The notes under the pieces are model-generated. The model was not told the DNA's origin. It was given only the letters and a program-made list of their open reading frames with translations, and made no database searches. A stretch of 64,000 nt of DNA from Numida meleagris (lineage: Eukaryota > Chordata > Aves > Galliformes > Numididae). The translations under genes were made by a program, and so were the position numbers. Where the stretch lies: NCBI RefSeq assembly GCF_002078875.1, contig NC_034412.1, forward strand, positions 83,801,227 to 83,865,226, written 5' to 3'. Numbering within the stretch: the stretch's first letter is position 1; each line of letters opens with the position of its first letter. This document shows positions 1 through 11,840 of this stretch, piece by piece.

Positions 1-2529
1 GGAGTTAGCAGAACCAACAAAGTCAAGAACTTCCAGTAACCAGTCTCCTTCTTTTTGAAATGTAGAGAGGTTTTGCATAGAACTTGCATAGAATAAATTT
101 TTGAAAATGTTTTAAAAAAAATTCACTCAGCACCAAAATATGAAGAAAGTCAGTTATCTTCTAAAATGTAGTCAAAAGTACTAATCCTATTTTCTGCACT
201 TTGTGTAATCACCATGAACTAAATGGCCATTAGAGCACCTTTCTAACAGACACTAATATAGGAAATAGCCACACAAACCCATTTCTTCCCAGCCACCATG
301 AATACTGAAAAGCAAGGGGAAAAAAAGCAGCTTAAATCCTATTAGGAGAATGATCCCTACACATTCCAGCCCAAGATTAATTCTTTCCCACAAGGGCATA
401 ATGTACATGATGTTAAGAACATTTTCCAAAGAAAGAAGAAAGACATCTTGAAGAAAAAGAAGAAGAGTCCTGATTCCTCAAAGCCATTAAACATATGCTT
501 AACTTTAAGTACATGTGCAATATTGAGCAAAGCAGAAACATAAAGTGTAGATTTGATTTTTCATCATCTGTTGATTAAGCTCTATGCTGATTGGAAGAGC
601 TCTGCAGTATACACATGTGTGGAACAGAAAAGTATGTTAAAAGGTTAGCTGTTTAAAGGGCCAACATGTAATTATGGCTTTGCTTAGTCTTTTCATTCCA
701 CTTCAGAGGTTCCATGTGTGGGAAGGGCTTTGGCAGGTGAAAGTTAGCTTTGGTGTCTCATTTAGCTTGTCTTTTTTCAATGACCAAGCCTTTTCTAGTT
801 TGCCTATTTCCTCAAGATACCGCAGGACAAATTCTGTTTACTAACTTCTACAAAGTCCCACTGGTACCACTTGATCAAACCTCTCTAGGAGGATGAGCCA
901 TTATCCTTCTAATTTGGATTTTATTGCTGGTATAAAATCTTTAAATTTGAAGACAGAGAAAGGGCTTCAAGGCACCGTAAGAAAAGAGAAAGGCCCAAGA
1001 ACACATACTCTCTGAATCCTTTATCTTAATATCTAATAATAAACCCACAGGTAATAACATGGCTTGTGAAATCTGCTAGCTAGGTGCTTAATTAAAAAGC
1101 AAGGTCAAAGGTCATTGCTTCATTTAAAATACAAATCTCCCCCTTTGAAACTGTAAGGGAGAGGGCAGTGTTCAATAGCCTGAAATACAATGCCTTGGTT
1201 CACTGGTCCCATGCTAACCCTACCGCAAGGTCATCATAGTTGGAATGTGCCAGGCATATCAGCCCCCTCTCCAGCACCTTTTTAAGGATGGCATCTTGCA
1301 TCTGTGCTTTCTGAGCCTGCTCTCACAGTCTGCATACAGAAACCAGCTGGAGAAAGGGCTGCAAGATCAAGGCAAGTATGATCAGCATTGGTTTTAACCA
1401 GGAGAAAAACTCAATTTCAGCACCTGCAGCATAGGGTAGGCAAGGGTGTTTTATAAACAACACTTGCCTGCATAGGTTACAATTGTAAATAATTTTGACA
1501 TGCTGCTTCTTATCCTACTCCGAATTCAGCATGAAAGGGAAAGCAGTCTATGACACTGTTAAAGGTCAGGTCTAGCACAGATAGCGTGTTAAGTACAACT
1601 CTGGGACAGATTTTATCTGTCACAGGTGAAAGACAAGACCATACTTGTCATGATACTGAAAAAAATCTCAGTGCTGCCCAAATCTGTTTGTCACACAACT
1701 TAGTGATTTCAATGAGAACACTGCAAACATGCTTGTTATCTTGAATTCAGCATGAGTTAATACTCTCATTTACCTCAGCCAAATTATAATGTGCCACAAA
1801 CACACAAATTTAGTATATACAAAATCAGAAAAGAACACAAACCATCCGTCTTTTTATTTTCCTTCCTGCATGGTCTCTCCTGAGCCTTCTGCTTCAGTAG
1901 CAACTGCCTGCTGACAATGTTTTTCCCAGGAAAAAACAAGTACCAGCCATGACACAAAGCTCAGTGACTGAATAAATACACGTATAAAATACTAAAGCAA
2001 GTCAATCAGCTCTAGCTTTAATTAGCTTTGCCACAAAGTACAACAAAGTTTAAGTACACGTAGAGCAATTCTGTTGGTCTGTTGTAGGCTGACAATGCAT
2101 ATCTGCTATGCAAGTAGTTATTTTGATCCCTGGGATTAATATCGTACCATTACTGACAACACTCACACTGGAAATGAAATACCCTCAGGATAGGTTTGCT
2201 TCCAGGAATTTTAGAGGTATAGGCCTTTGGTTTGGGCTGAGGGTTTCAAATTTTCCGTGGTTGTACATCTTAGTCATTTTATCCCATGCCTCATTCATTG
2301 TGAAATAGCACCTCTTTCTGCCACATTACAATCTGAGGAAGAAGCTAGAAAGGGGCATGTTTTTTTCCTTTACTTGCAGTTCTCCTTTCCTCATCTAATG
2401 AGATTAATATCCAGCTTTCATTACATAAGCTGTTCAAGCCCAAGCATCGGTGAAGATTTAAGACATAACTGTTATTTCTATCAATTCACAACACCATAGA
2501 GTGAACCTCTCTGAAAGGGGGAAGAGGGT
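1..2529. other. Unique AT-rich non-coding sequence
   Basis: I see no exon, RNA gene or interspersed repeat here. The open frames are short (at most about 90 codons), lack recognisable domains and have no paired splice sites. The one notable motif is the DR1 element at 1102-1114, annotated separately. Confidence 0.5.
1102..1114 (+). promoter_or_regulatory. Perfect DR1 nuclear-receptor motif
   Basis: Two exact AGGTCA half-sites (1102-1107 and 1109-1114) are separated by one A. This is the direct-repeat-1 arrangement known to bind HNF4, COUP-TF, RXR homodimers and PPAR-RXR. A TTAATTAA-like homeodomain core lies just upstream (1088-1095). Motif identity is read directly from the sequence. Function is inference, because a 13-bp match can occur by chance in a genome. 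Confidence 0.35.
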
Positions 2530-2764
2530 CCTTGGGGAAAAGCCAGCATGGCTCATTGGCAGGGCTTTGAACAACATTCAAAGGGGGAGGAGGTAATAGC
2601 AAATCCACCCATGATAAGGTGTGGGACAGCATAGCTAGCTTAGAGGGAAAGCATACTAGTGGGGGCCCTCAAACCCCTGTTCAGTAGACAAGGAGCTAGT
2701 TACAAGATCATACCCAGAGAGTGGTGCTCAGTGACTCAATCTTCACACGTAGGTCAGTGATGAG

Positions 2765-3415
2765 TGGTGACCCACGGGGGTCAGTACTGAGACCAATGCT
2801 CTTTAATATCTTCATCAATGATATCAACAGTGGGACAGAGTGCACCCTCTACAGTTTGCAGATGACACCAAACTGTGTAGTGTAGTTGACATGCCCAAGA
2901 TGCCATCTAGACCAAGACACATTTGAGCAGCAGGCCCAGGGGGAATCTCATGAGGTTCAATAAAGCCAAGTACGAAGTCTTTCACCTGGGTTGTGACAAC
3001 CCCAATAACAGGACAAGCTGGGGGATGTAAAGATAGAGCAGAGCTCTGCTGAAAGGGACTTGGGGGTACTGGTGGATGGCAAACTGGACATGAGCCAACA
3101 ATCTGCCCTTGCAGCCCAGAAAGCCAACTGTATCCTGGGCCACAACAAAAGGAACAAGACCAGAATGTCAAGGAGGTGATCCTGCACCTGTACTCTGTGC
3201 TGGTGAGGCATCACCTGGAGTACTGCGTGCAGATGTGGAGTTCTCAGTACAGGAGAGACATGGACCTGTTGGAGCATGTCCAGAGGAGGGCCACAAAGAT
3301 GCTCCAAGGGATGGAACACCTCTCCTATGAGGACAGGCTGAGAGAGCTGGGGTTGTTCAGCCTGGAGAAGAGAAGGCTCCAGGGAGACCTAAGAGCAGAC
3401 TTTCAGTATCTATAG
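2765..3415 (+). pseudogene. CR1 ORF2 remnant (RT end and C-terminal domain)
   Basis: This is the broken coding part of the CR1 copy at 2530. Reverse transcriptase motif C is present as FADD (2855-2866) but lies in a different frame from the preceding LFNIFINDI block. A second stretch, 3176-3415, stays open for 79 codons and carries the typical C-terminal CR1 blocks [13 protein letters not shown] and [13 protein letters not shown]. It opens with GTG rather than ATG and is only a fragment of an ORF2 normally near 900-1000 residues. It is not functional. Confidence 0.8.
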
Positions 3416-3509
3416 GGGGCTGTAAGAAAGAAGGGGGCAGACTCCTTAGCAGTTTCTGTTACAATAAGACAAAGGGCAATAGTTTCAAACTAAAAGAGAG
3501 AAGATTTAT

Positions 3510-3514
3510 GTTGG
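3510..3514. repeat. Target-site duplication, left copy
   Basis: GTTGG lies directly before the TG of the solo LTR and is matched by the identical right copy at 3813-3817. Confidence 0.85.
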
Positions 3515-3812
3515 TGTAATGGAACTGTTATATCACATTCTGAACTGATGACTGAGCACCTGGTGAAGGGGGTGCAAGCAATTCACCTGTGCTTCCTGTG
3601 TGACTTTTCCTGGACTCATTTAAGGGCTAGCCTCTGAAAGGAGATCATCTGCTGGATGAAGGCTGCTTCCTGAAAAGGAGTGTTCTATAGCTGAAGGCCC
3701 TATGACCAGGTTGATGAGTCAACCGTTTCTTATATATGATTATTGATATTCCTAGTGATGCTTTACACAGGGAATTTATCAGGTGCTGTTTCCCTGCTTC
3801 CAAGGATCAACA
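3515..3812 (+). mobile_element. Solo LTR inserted in CR1
   Basis: The 298-bp element begins TGTAATGG and ends GATCAACA, which is the TG...CA border of retroviral LTRs. It is flanked on both sides by the same 5 bp, GTTGG (3510-3514 and 3813-3817). Removing the element and one GTTGG rejoins the CR1 3' UTR exactly. A TATATAT box-like stretch lies near 3733. No internal retroviral sequence is present, so it is a solo LTR formed by recombination between two LTRs. A 5-bp duplication fits class I or class III (ERV-L-like) elements better than the 6 bp of alpharetroviruses; family assignment is inference. Strand is assigned from its alignment with the LTR-like sequence at 51723 and is uncertain. Confidence 0.85.
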
Positions 3813-3817
3813 GTTGG
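3813..3817. repeat. Target-site duplication, right copy
   Basis: GTTGG lies directly after the terminal CA of the solo LTR and is identical to 3510-3514. Confidence 0.85.
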
Positions 3818-4034
3818 ATATAAGGAAACAGTTTTTACCATAACAGTAGTGAGGCACAGGAACAGATAGCCCAGAGAGGCAATGGATGCCCTGTCTCTGG
3901 AGACATTCAAGATCAGGCTGGATGGGGCTCTGAGCAATGTGATCTCGCTGTAGGTGTTCTTGTTCATTGCAGGGGAGTTGGACTAGATGACCTTTAAGGG
4001 TCCCTTCCAACTCAAATGATTCCACCGTCCTATG

Positions 4035-7000
4035 AAATATTTTTCCTTCTTAATACTGACATCATTTAATAGTAAAACTTTTCAGCTACCATTTTGTGTC
4101 ATGCTCTTCATCTTAACATGTAGAGTACCTCTTCTGTTGCATAAGGATGGCTGTTAGAACAAAGCATTGTAATAGCTGCTTCTATTTTTTCCATTTCCAA
4201 TAATTATTTTTCTTTTTATGCTTGTCTTGATCCACTGTCCTGCCATTAAAATCAATATGTAGTTGCTCATATGCTCTGTTATCATCTAAGTTACCTGAAT
4301 AGTCAGCTGGTTATGTCTTTATTTGCCTTCAGCATCACTTTCTGTGGTTTGCACAGTTTGGGGCATGGATGTTTTATTTCACAGAATAATTGAATTCACT
4401 GGGTAAAATTTGTGGTTAATATAGTTGTGAATTATTCCAGGAGCACTAGACACTGGTGAATAATGGAAATATATATTTTCTGAATAATTTATTCAAAAGA
4501 TACAAGAGTTGTACAATAAATTATTCAACTAATAGAATTCAACTGCTCTTTAGTCATTTTTAAGGTAGCTTTTGCTCCCTCTACTGGATGATTATCTGCT
4601 TCCAAAGGAACTGGAAAAACTGAGGAGCCATGAATTCAGAATTATTATTTTTTAAATATCTAAAAATACTTGGTCACAGGATAGCTGGTCTTTAAACATT
4701 GACACTTAAACTCTAAAGAGCACTTCTCACTGGCCCACTTTAAAAAATAAAAAATAAAAAAATTGAAGTTGTAGATCTTATTACTTTGCGATGTAGATTG
4801 AATTCAGGAAAATCAATAAATGTTTCTCCCTAAGGACTGTCTGAAACTCAGTGATGAACTATGGCTTGACTAGGGTAGGCAAAGGCATAACACATTTGAT
4901 ACAAGTGATGACTGCTGGCACTCACTGACTGTGAGAATGTCTGGATGTATGTAGCACCTAGAGCTTTGCAACCTTAATTCTGGTCAAAGTCTTCAATAAT
5001 CTTTCATTGTCTGAACAAACCCTATTAATCAATAACCTCATAAAATGTTAATAATAGAAAGTGGTGAATAGACATTGTCATGAGGGTTAGAATGGGCTCT
5101 GATACAATGTAGTCTCCTCGTTCATGTGGTCCCTTGTGCATAAAAGAAAGCAGCTTGTTCCTACCCCAGTCCTGACCACAGCAGTAGGAAAGACGTGTCA
5201 CAGTCTATAAAACTTGTTACATTAATTGTTCTGATTATTCTCTAGTATTCAAGCATGGAGCTGCCTGGGAGGTACTCCCAGAGGAGTCTGGATTACATCA
5301 TTTGCCCCTTACTATCCCTTTTCTGGTTTCTCAGTCCTCTCTCTGGACCTTCTTTTTGCCAATGTAGTCTCCTTGAAAATAAACAATTTCTTTAATTGTT
5401 TTTTCACTTTTGGCCCTACTTTTGTTATATCAAGACAAAAATTTGTCTTTTTTATGGTTTCCTAAGTCATCTCAGCCACGGTATTTCTAATAGGTACCAT
5501 TGACTTTGCAACACCCTCAAAAGCCTCCCAATACTCCCCTCTAAATTCCCATGAAGGTCAGTCCAATGTCATATAACTCCTGTGAAATCTGGCCATCTCT
5601 CATAGCACTGTCTCACCTTTGTGAGTCTCAGATACTGCTATCTCTCACGTCCAACAGTTTCTCAAGTCATGTCCACTAGTTTTTTTTATATCCGGTATGA
5701 CTGTCTAACCCTCAGTCTAGGGCCTAGTTGACAGTCTAGCCAATTTCTCACAGCCCTAAGAATTAATATTAATAATAATTATACACTATATACTCATTCT
5801 TCTTCCTTAGTACATAATGTTTATTGTTTCTTGGCTGGTTCTTCAGGTATTCTTGGATTGTGACTTTAAAAGATCTAAGTCTTCACATAAGGTCTCATCA
5901 GATCAAGATCTCTCTCAAAGGCTATCTCAAGAATTCTGTGGAGAAGTATTGCAAAGTTTGAAGTGAACCTGATATAACATATACTAAAGGATAGTCTTTC
6001 CTTTTATTTTTCTCTAAATTTGAATCATACCACTCAAGAGTAATTCATTCTGGCAAACGTAAATTGAATCTAATCTTTAACTTACACTGAAAACAGTATA
6101 ATTTCAGGGAAGTTAGTGAAGTTCAGTCAGAACGCAGCTAGGATAAATGAAAGAAAAATCAACCCTGCTTTGCAGAGCAGCACATTAAAAAAAAAAAAAA
6201 AAAAAAAAGTCCATAATTGCTCACATTATAATTGGTCCTTCTTAGTAATCGACATCAAACAACTAGATATATTCAAAATCTATTCACTTCCATGATACTT
6301 TCTTAATCCTGTATGTCAATAAAATAACATTGTGCTACCAATCACACTGCAATCAGCAGTCTTTAGATTACAGCTTTTATGGTGAGAGAATGGATGGCAT
6401 CCCTTTGGAGAAATAAAGAGAACAGGAAATATATTCATGGCTTCATAAGCAGAAATTCAGAGCGGAAATGTTGAATTCATCTATTTAGTTCAGATGTAGG
6501 ATTGTATAAATGTTTGTCATTATTTCTAGTGTAAAAATGAAGAAAGATTCATATAAAGAGAATTGTCTGAATACTCACTGCATTCTCATTATCTGCAAAA
6601 AAAAAGAAAAGTGAGTTGGGATCCATTAAACACAAGAGTGAAAAGGTAACGTGCTTCCTGGTGATTATATCAAGATTAGTTAAAGCAATACAGTACATAC
6701 AAAAGTGGTGTAGCTTTATTTGTAACCATTCTCAAATCAGAGCTGAAGAGAGATTTTTACCAAAATGCAAACAATGTGATCTAATTTTAAGGAGCGTAAG
6801 TTTTTTACTGGAGAAATCATGTATTATTTTATATAAATATACAAATATTCTCATCAATATTAAGATTCTGGAATTCAAAAGTCACTAAAACAGTCCTTTT
6901 AACAACAACAACAAAAACAGAAATTATTGGAGCATGTATTGCACTTCCACTCTATCCAGTGGACCTGAGATGTGTTGGAAAGACTACATAATATATATCT

Positions 7001-7189
7001 GATGCATTTGAGTTGTACTGCAGTTGTGGTACACAAACAGGTCACCCGCCAGGTGCATGTCCATTGAGTCCATCACATCCTAGATGGTGAAACTGGCAGG
7101 TTGAGTTGCCTCACCAGCAGATGACAAGACAAGAATAAAGGCTTGTGAGCCAGTTAGAAACTTGCCAGGTGGCAGCCTTTACACTACAG
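4035..7189. other. Unique AT-rich non-coding sequence
   Basis: No exon or transposon is recognised. It includes a small (TAAAAAA)n stretch at 4741-4763, an uninterrupted run of 22 A at 6187-6208 without a recognisable retroposed body upstream, and a short (AAC)n at 6901-6912. Confidence 0.5.
6187..6208. repeat. Poly(A) run, 22 nt
   Basis: An uninterrupted run of A. No polyadenylation hexamer or known retrogene body is visible just upstream, so it is read as a mononucleotide microsatellite rather than a retroposon tail. Confidence 0.8.
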
Positions 7190-7318
7190 TAGCCATCTGA
7201 CAGATGGGAAAATGCATCAGACGGAACAAATCCACCACATGGAGCAGTTTCCAAGCAGGCAAGGGAAATGAATTCATGTGCTCTCAATCCCACTTGAATG
7301 CCTTAACTACAAGACCAT
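7190..7318 (-). mobile_element. Ancient tRNA-derived SINE, amniote MIR-like
   Basis: On the minus strand this starts with a tRNA-like head. A box A-like TAGTTAAGGCA (complement of 7299-7309) is followed by a box B-like GAATTCATTTCCC (complement of 7263-7275). Downstream comes TTTCCCATCTGTCAGATGG (complement of 7193-7211), which resembles the conserved MIR segment TTTCCCCATCTGTAAAATGG. The order and spacing fit the MIR1_Amn-type amniote SINE as I remember it. The copy is strongly diverged; boundaries are approximate and the assignment is by eye. Confidence 0.5.
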
Positions 7319-10300
7319 TCTTTTCCTGGAAAAAGGAGATGATGTTGGGAAAATATGGTTTGGAAAGAACAAAAATATAAGGCTCCACATAAAAAAAAAA
7401 GTCTAACATAAACAGTGCTCAATCTTGTTCATACTTGCACAAAAGTTTTGGACAAGTTTAAGCCCAATCTTTTTCTCACTGAAATCCTTGAATTTCAGGA
7501 AGCAAATTCTGAAATATTTCAAGGAATGAAATTTCCAAATCTAGTCTAAAACTGAAAGATCATATAAAAAGACATCTTGTTACAGATCTGAGAAGCAGTA
7601 TTTTTCCTGGTTGTAAGGAACAGAGAAGCATTCACAGCACCAGACATGCTTTTCAGGACTGAAATAGAAGCCAACATGACCCTTAGGTTATCATGTACTC
7701 AATTACTTTTTTTTTAGAGGAGTGCTCTTTTTCTGAAAGCGTCAGCTGCTGCTAAACTACCACCATAAGACTTTTATGTTTGTGTATGAATTTTCAAATC
7801 CTAAAACTGAAATGTTATATGTCCATAACTGCCTCCAACTGAATTTTTTTTTATTGTATTTTACCTAGAAGAGTTCATTGCATTTCTCAGAATTAGGCTA
7901 GGTTTCATGTATGTTAGAAATGCCGGTGACCTCTTCTTTCATAAACTCTTGTCCTTAGAGAAGGCGCTTGAAATTTGGCAGGAAAGTGAGAAACCTAACA
8001 TTCACAGCTGCAATGGACATTAAAAGGAGCAGACCTCTGAACATGTAAAATACTGCATCATATTATGTGCTTGAGAAATACACAATTATTCTGTCTTTTA
8101 CCTTGTTCTCTCTGCATCTTTATTTGCCAATTGCAGAATGCATGTGACAATGTTCATCTTTCAATAGCACTGGGAAAATAAAGTTTGTAAAAAGCTGGAA
8201 ATGTATACAATAAGTTCCTACTTAAAAATAAAAATATATATATTCTGTTTGCAGTAGAGAGTGAGAAAAGGTAGGAACCACGACTCACCACAACAAAGAA
8301 CAAAGATGAAAATGTATTAAGTAACTATTGTCTAAATGAGCCTCATCCTCTGTGTACTGAGACAGGTTCAGGAGGGAATGCACAGGATATGGAAATACTG
8401 GTATGTAATGAAGATATGATAAAGATGTATCATGATAGTACTTAGGATATGAGACAGGCAAAGGAAGGTAATATAGCCTTCGTGAATACTGAGAACAAAA
8501 TAACCAACTCCTCTGAAGGCAGGTGGAGTTCTTAGGCATAAAAATGTCAACTAGTATTACACATGGATATTAATTTCAGCTCCTTATCCAAAGTCCAACC
8601 TTTGATGTAAGTGGGAATCCAGACATGAAAATCAAAGTATTTTCCTCACATCTTCTCTATAATCGATCCATTCAGTTCAGCTCCTCACTTTGTGCAATGT
8701 TAAAACTGCAAACATTTGTACCCTGTTTCAACTATGCAGATCAGATCTTCCAGTCTCTCCCAAAAATATTTTTGCAAATGGGAAAATTAGGATCTCAATC
8801 CTTCCCTTCAGTATCTTTTTTTTGTTTGGTTGGTTTTTAGTCTTTATAGAAAGATTGTGCAACACTATGAAATGCCTTAAAAGCATGTAAACTGCACCAT
8901 ATACCAGTGTAACTGTATTAGCTTGGATACTTAGCAATGTATATGTGTGTTTTTGCATTTCTGTATAGTTTGTGGTATGGAATAATGATACACATTAAGA
9001 ATTAAGGCCTTGGTCTGTGATTGTTGCTTTAGCATCATATGTGAAAATGCAGACATCATAGTAGTTTTTCAACAGCTGCCTTGTAATCCTCTGAGCACTA
9101 ACATCTCTGCCAGCATTCCCCGATGCCTGTTTGCTGGCCATAAATAGCTGTATCACCGATGACACTGCAAAGCTATGCTATAATCCCAGCCAGGAACTCC
9201 TCCATTACTTATTCCTACATCAGTCTCAGAGGATTAGGAACAACAGAAGCCAGTGATGGGGACTGCTTGCTGTGATGGAATGTCCCTCTTCGCCTAGTGA
9301 TGAGCACTCCCAGAGAAAGTTAGGCCTCACAGATCAACAGAGCACTGTGCAATGGAGATCCATTTTTTCTATCAGTACTTTCTACTGAAGACCTCAGGTC
9401 TTCTGGAAATCTGAGGCAGCTAAAAGCAGGTCAATTCTCAACAAAGTATGGTGCAAAGAGCAAGGTGGACTCGAAAGTTTGTATCCAAGAACATAACTAT
9501 TCTGCTTTTGGGTTCAGACTGACTTTTGTGAAGCAGGGACTGCAAATACCATGGTCAGCTGCAGGGAGCCATCACAGGCATATTTGCTCTAATTGTTTAA
9601 TACATAATCTCTCTCTTTTCTGTTATTGTGTCAGGCATAAGGACAGCTTATAAACATCAGGGAGTACTGTGGTTCCTCAGGAAATGAAATGGTCTTTTTC
9701 TTTACATTTTAGATATTCAAGCACGCTTGTCTGAGCCATTGGACAAACCAGAGGAGTCTCCGACAGAGCCTTGTCTCTAAATAAGAAATTAGATTATGTG
9801 AAAATATAAGAAAAAGATATAATGCTCATATTATAAGAACAATTTATCATGAAATGTCTTTTTCATTACACCCTTTCTGACACTCTTCTGACATTGCACA
9901 GTGGGTATTTTTAAGGCATTCATGCCACTGTTTACTAAATAAACATCTAAAGAATTTTTTAGATCTCAGATGAACTATACCAACTTCTTTCTTCTGCTGC
10001 AAGGTTGTTTATATTAAGAGGCCCTAAGACTCAGTTAATCTTCACAACAGAACCATTACACCAGTAATAAAATAGGAAATGAGAACAGTGTAAACAACAG
10101 TTCCATTCGGAGAGCCTAGAGATGCAAAACAATTTTAGAGACCTATAACCATTAGCAAAAATAGCAGATTACCTGTGACAGCTAACCAGATGTATGAACA
10201 ATATCTTTGACAGAGCTTTCACAAAGAACAGCAGGCTACTTCTAAAAGAAAAAAAATACAATGTGTTAGCGAAGGACAGCTAGGACAATCATTCTGGGAG

Positions 10301-11369
10301 GTTGAATATCAAAACTGACCTCCTGGGCTACAGAAAAATCATGGAAACTGCCCACAATGTCTCAGGTGGGTGTCATCTTAATAGTGTTGGAAGGCAGCGC
10401 TTGCTTGTCCCCTCTTACATCAGTCACAGGACTGGAAGTAAAGGTGCTAATCCTTCCTGTGTCCAGATGAAGATAATGATAGCTGCTTGTTAGAAGAAAA
10501 ACACCTAATTTTGGTTATGGCTCAATGATTTTTCTGTCACAGTGTGTTGCTTACCAGGGCCGCTAAGCTGCACATAGCCCAAGGAAAATAGTATTACATT
10601 GCCTGCAAAGGTGAATACTATAACATGCATGGCTCTTTGGAGGCAAGCCTAGAAGCTGGATGGAGCATAATATGTCATGATTTATACCCTTTGCGAGTTG
10701 TACATCTCCATGAGTAGTAGCAATAGCCTAGGGCTGCAGTTCAAACCTTTAACTAAGAATTGTACAAAGAAGTCAGCACTCCTTAGACTAGAGCTAGAGA
10801 GAGGGTTGAAGAGTGCTTGCAACAGAGCACATAAAATGTAGCTGAGAAAAAACACTTAAATGGTAAATAGGACATCATAGATTATTCAAGTATTCATATT
10901 AATTCTAAAATAATTTCACCTGCAGCATAGCATAAAGCTATATGTCTAGTCCTCTATGAAGTATTACTTATGCTAGTTTATAAGGTGTAACTGTGATGAT
11001 AACTGTAGATGAATTTGCTGTTTGGTTTTTTTGTTCATTATTTCTCTTTTCCTGGTGACACTTGCATTCATGAATATTTCAGCACTTCTGCCAGAGATCC
11101 TTGTAACCCTCAGAGATTATTATTATATTACGATTGTGTAGGTGAATGTTGCAACCTGCAGATCCTGGTCAAGCAGACTTTTGAGTGTCTGAGATTATTC
11201 AAGTCCTGAAATGTCTTAAATAGGTATCAGCATAATTGACAAGCTTTAGGATTTGTCATCTTTGCTCTAAGAGGAAGCATGTGTGTACTTGAGATTTGCT
11301 CACAGTTATGTATGTGAAGCCTATTGTAATTCTCACTGGTAACATGGTCACTGGTCATTTACATTAAAG
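7319..11369. other. Unique non-coding sequence
   Basis: No gene, RNA or repeat is recognised, apart from short A- or T-rich patches (for example near 8225-8242). All open frames are under 90 codons and featureless. Confidence 0.5.
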
Positions 11370-11840
11370 CACAGAGTCACAGGAAATTTCAGGATAGAAG
11401 GGACCTCAAGAGGTCTCTAGGCCAACCCCCTTCTCAGACCAGGGGCAGCTGTGAGTTCAGCCCAGGCTGTTCATGTCTGCATCAAAGGGGTTTTGAAAAC
11501 ATGTGAGGATGGGGACCGCATAGCATCTATGAGCAGTCTGTACTACTGCTGGTCTGTCCTCAGGGGGAAGAAGTTTCCCCTTTTCTCCATTCTGAATCTT
11601 TCTTGTTTCAGTGTCTGTTGTTCCTTGTTTTTGTGCATCACTGTAAAGAGCCTGGCTGCATTTCCTCGATATCACCCCTGTAATCACTAGGGGCTGCTGT
11701 TGTGTTCCCCAAGTCACCCTTTCTCCAAGTTGAGCCAGTCCAGCTTCCCCAGTCCCTCCTCACAAGGCACGCGCTCCAGCTCCCTCCATTGTGGCTGTCT
11801 TCTATCGGACTTGGACCACTTTGCCAACGTGTTTCTTACA
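11370..11840 (-). mobile_element. CR1 LINE 3' fragment
   Basis: The sequence is the reverse complement of a CR1 3' region. It starts with the inverted 3' end (AGGATAGAAGGGACCTCAAG and AGGCCAACCCCCTTCTCAGA near 11391-11440). It continues through the region opposite the ORF2 C-terminus (TCCTCAGGGGGAAGAAGTTT at about 11558, then CTCCAGCTCCCTCC near 11775). It ends at the piece opposite the RRA block near 11840. It differs from the other copies here in lacking clear terminal octamers and seems to belong to a different, older CR1 subfamily. No coding frame survives. Confidence 0.8.

Larger units (their letters stand above)
2530..4034 (+). mobile_element. CR1 LINE fragment, split by a solo LTR
   Basis: This is a 5'-truncated CR1 non-LTR retrotransposon in sense orientation. 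It covers the end of the reverse transcriptase domain, the C-terminal part of ORF2 and the 3' UTR. Recognisable blocks are the region coding LFNIFINDI (about 2795-2825), the catalytic FADD motif (2855-2866), the LEYCVQ block near 3210, and the 3' end with GGGGAGTTGGACTAGATGA and TCCCTTCCAACTCAAATG close to 4000. The frame shifts between the LFNIFINDI block and FADD, so the polymerase is dead. The stretch 2560-2700 matches CR1 less clearly, and the 5' boundary is approximate. A 298-bp LTR interrupts the 3' UTR at 3515-3812, after which CR1 continues without loss. Confidence 0.9.

Noticed and set aside
2824..3319. 115- and 120-codon minus-strand frames
   Set aside because: They lie antisense to the CR1 ORF2 remnant; the sense strand explains the sequence.
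6187..6208. Poly(A) tail of a processed pseudogene
   Set aside because: The preceding sequence contains no recognisable coding remnant, polyadenylation signal or flanking duplication.
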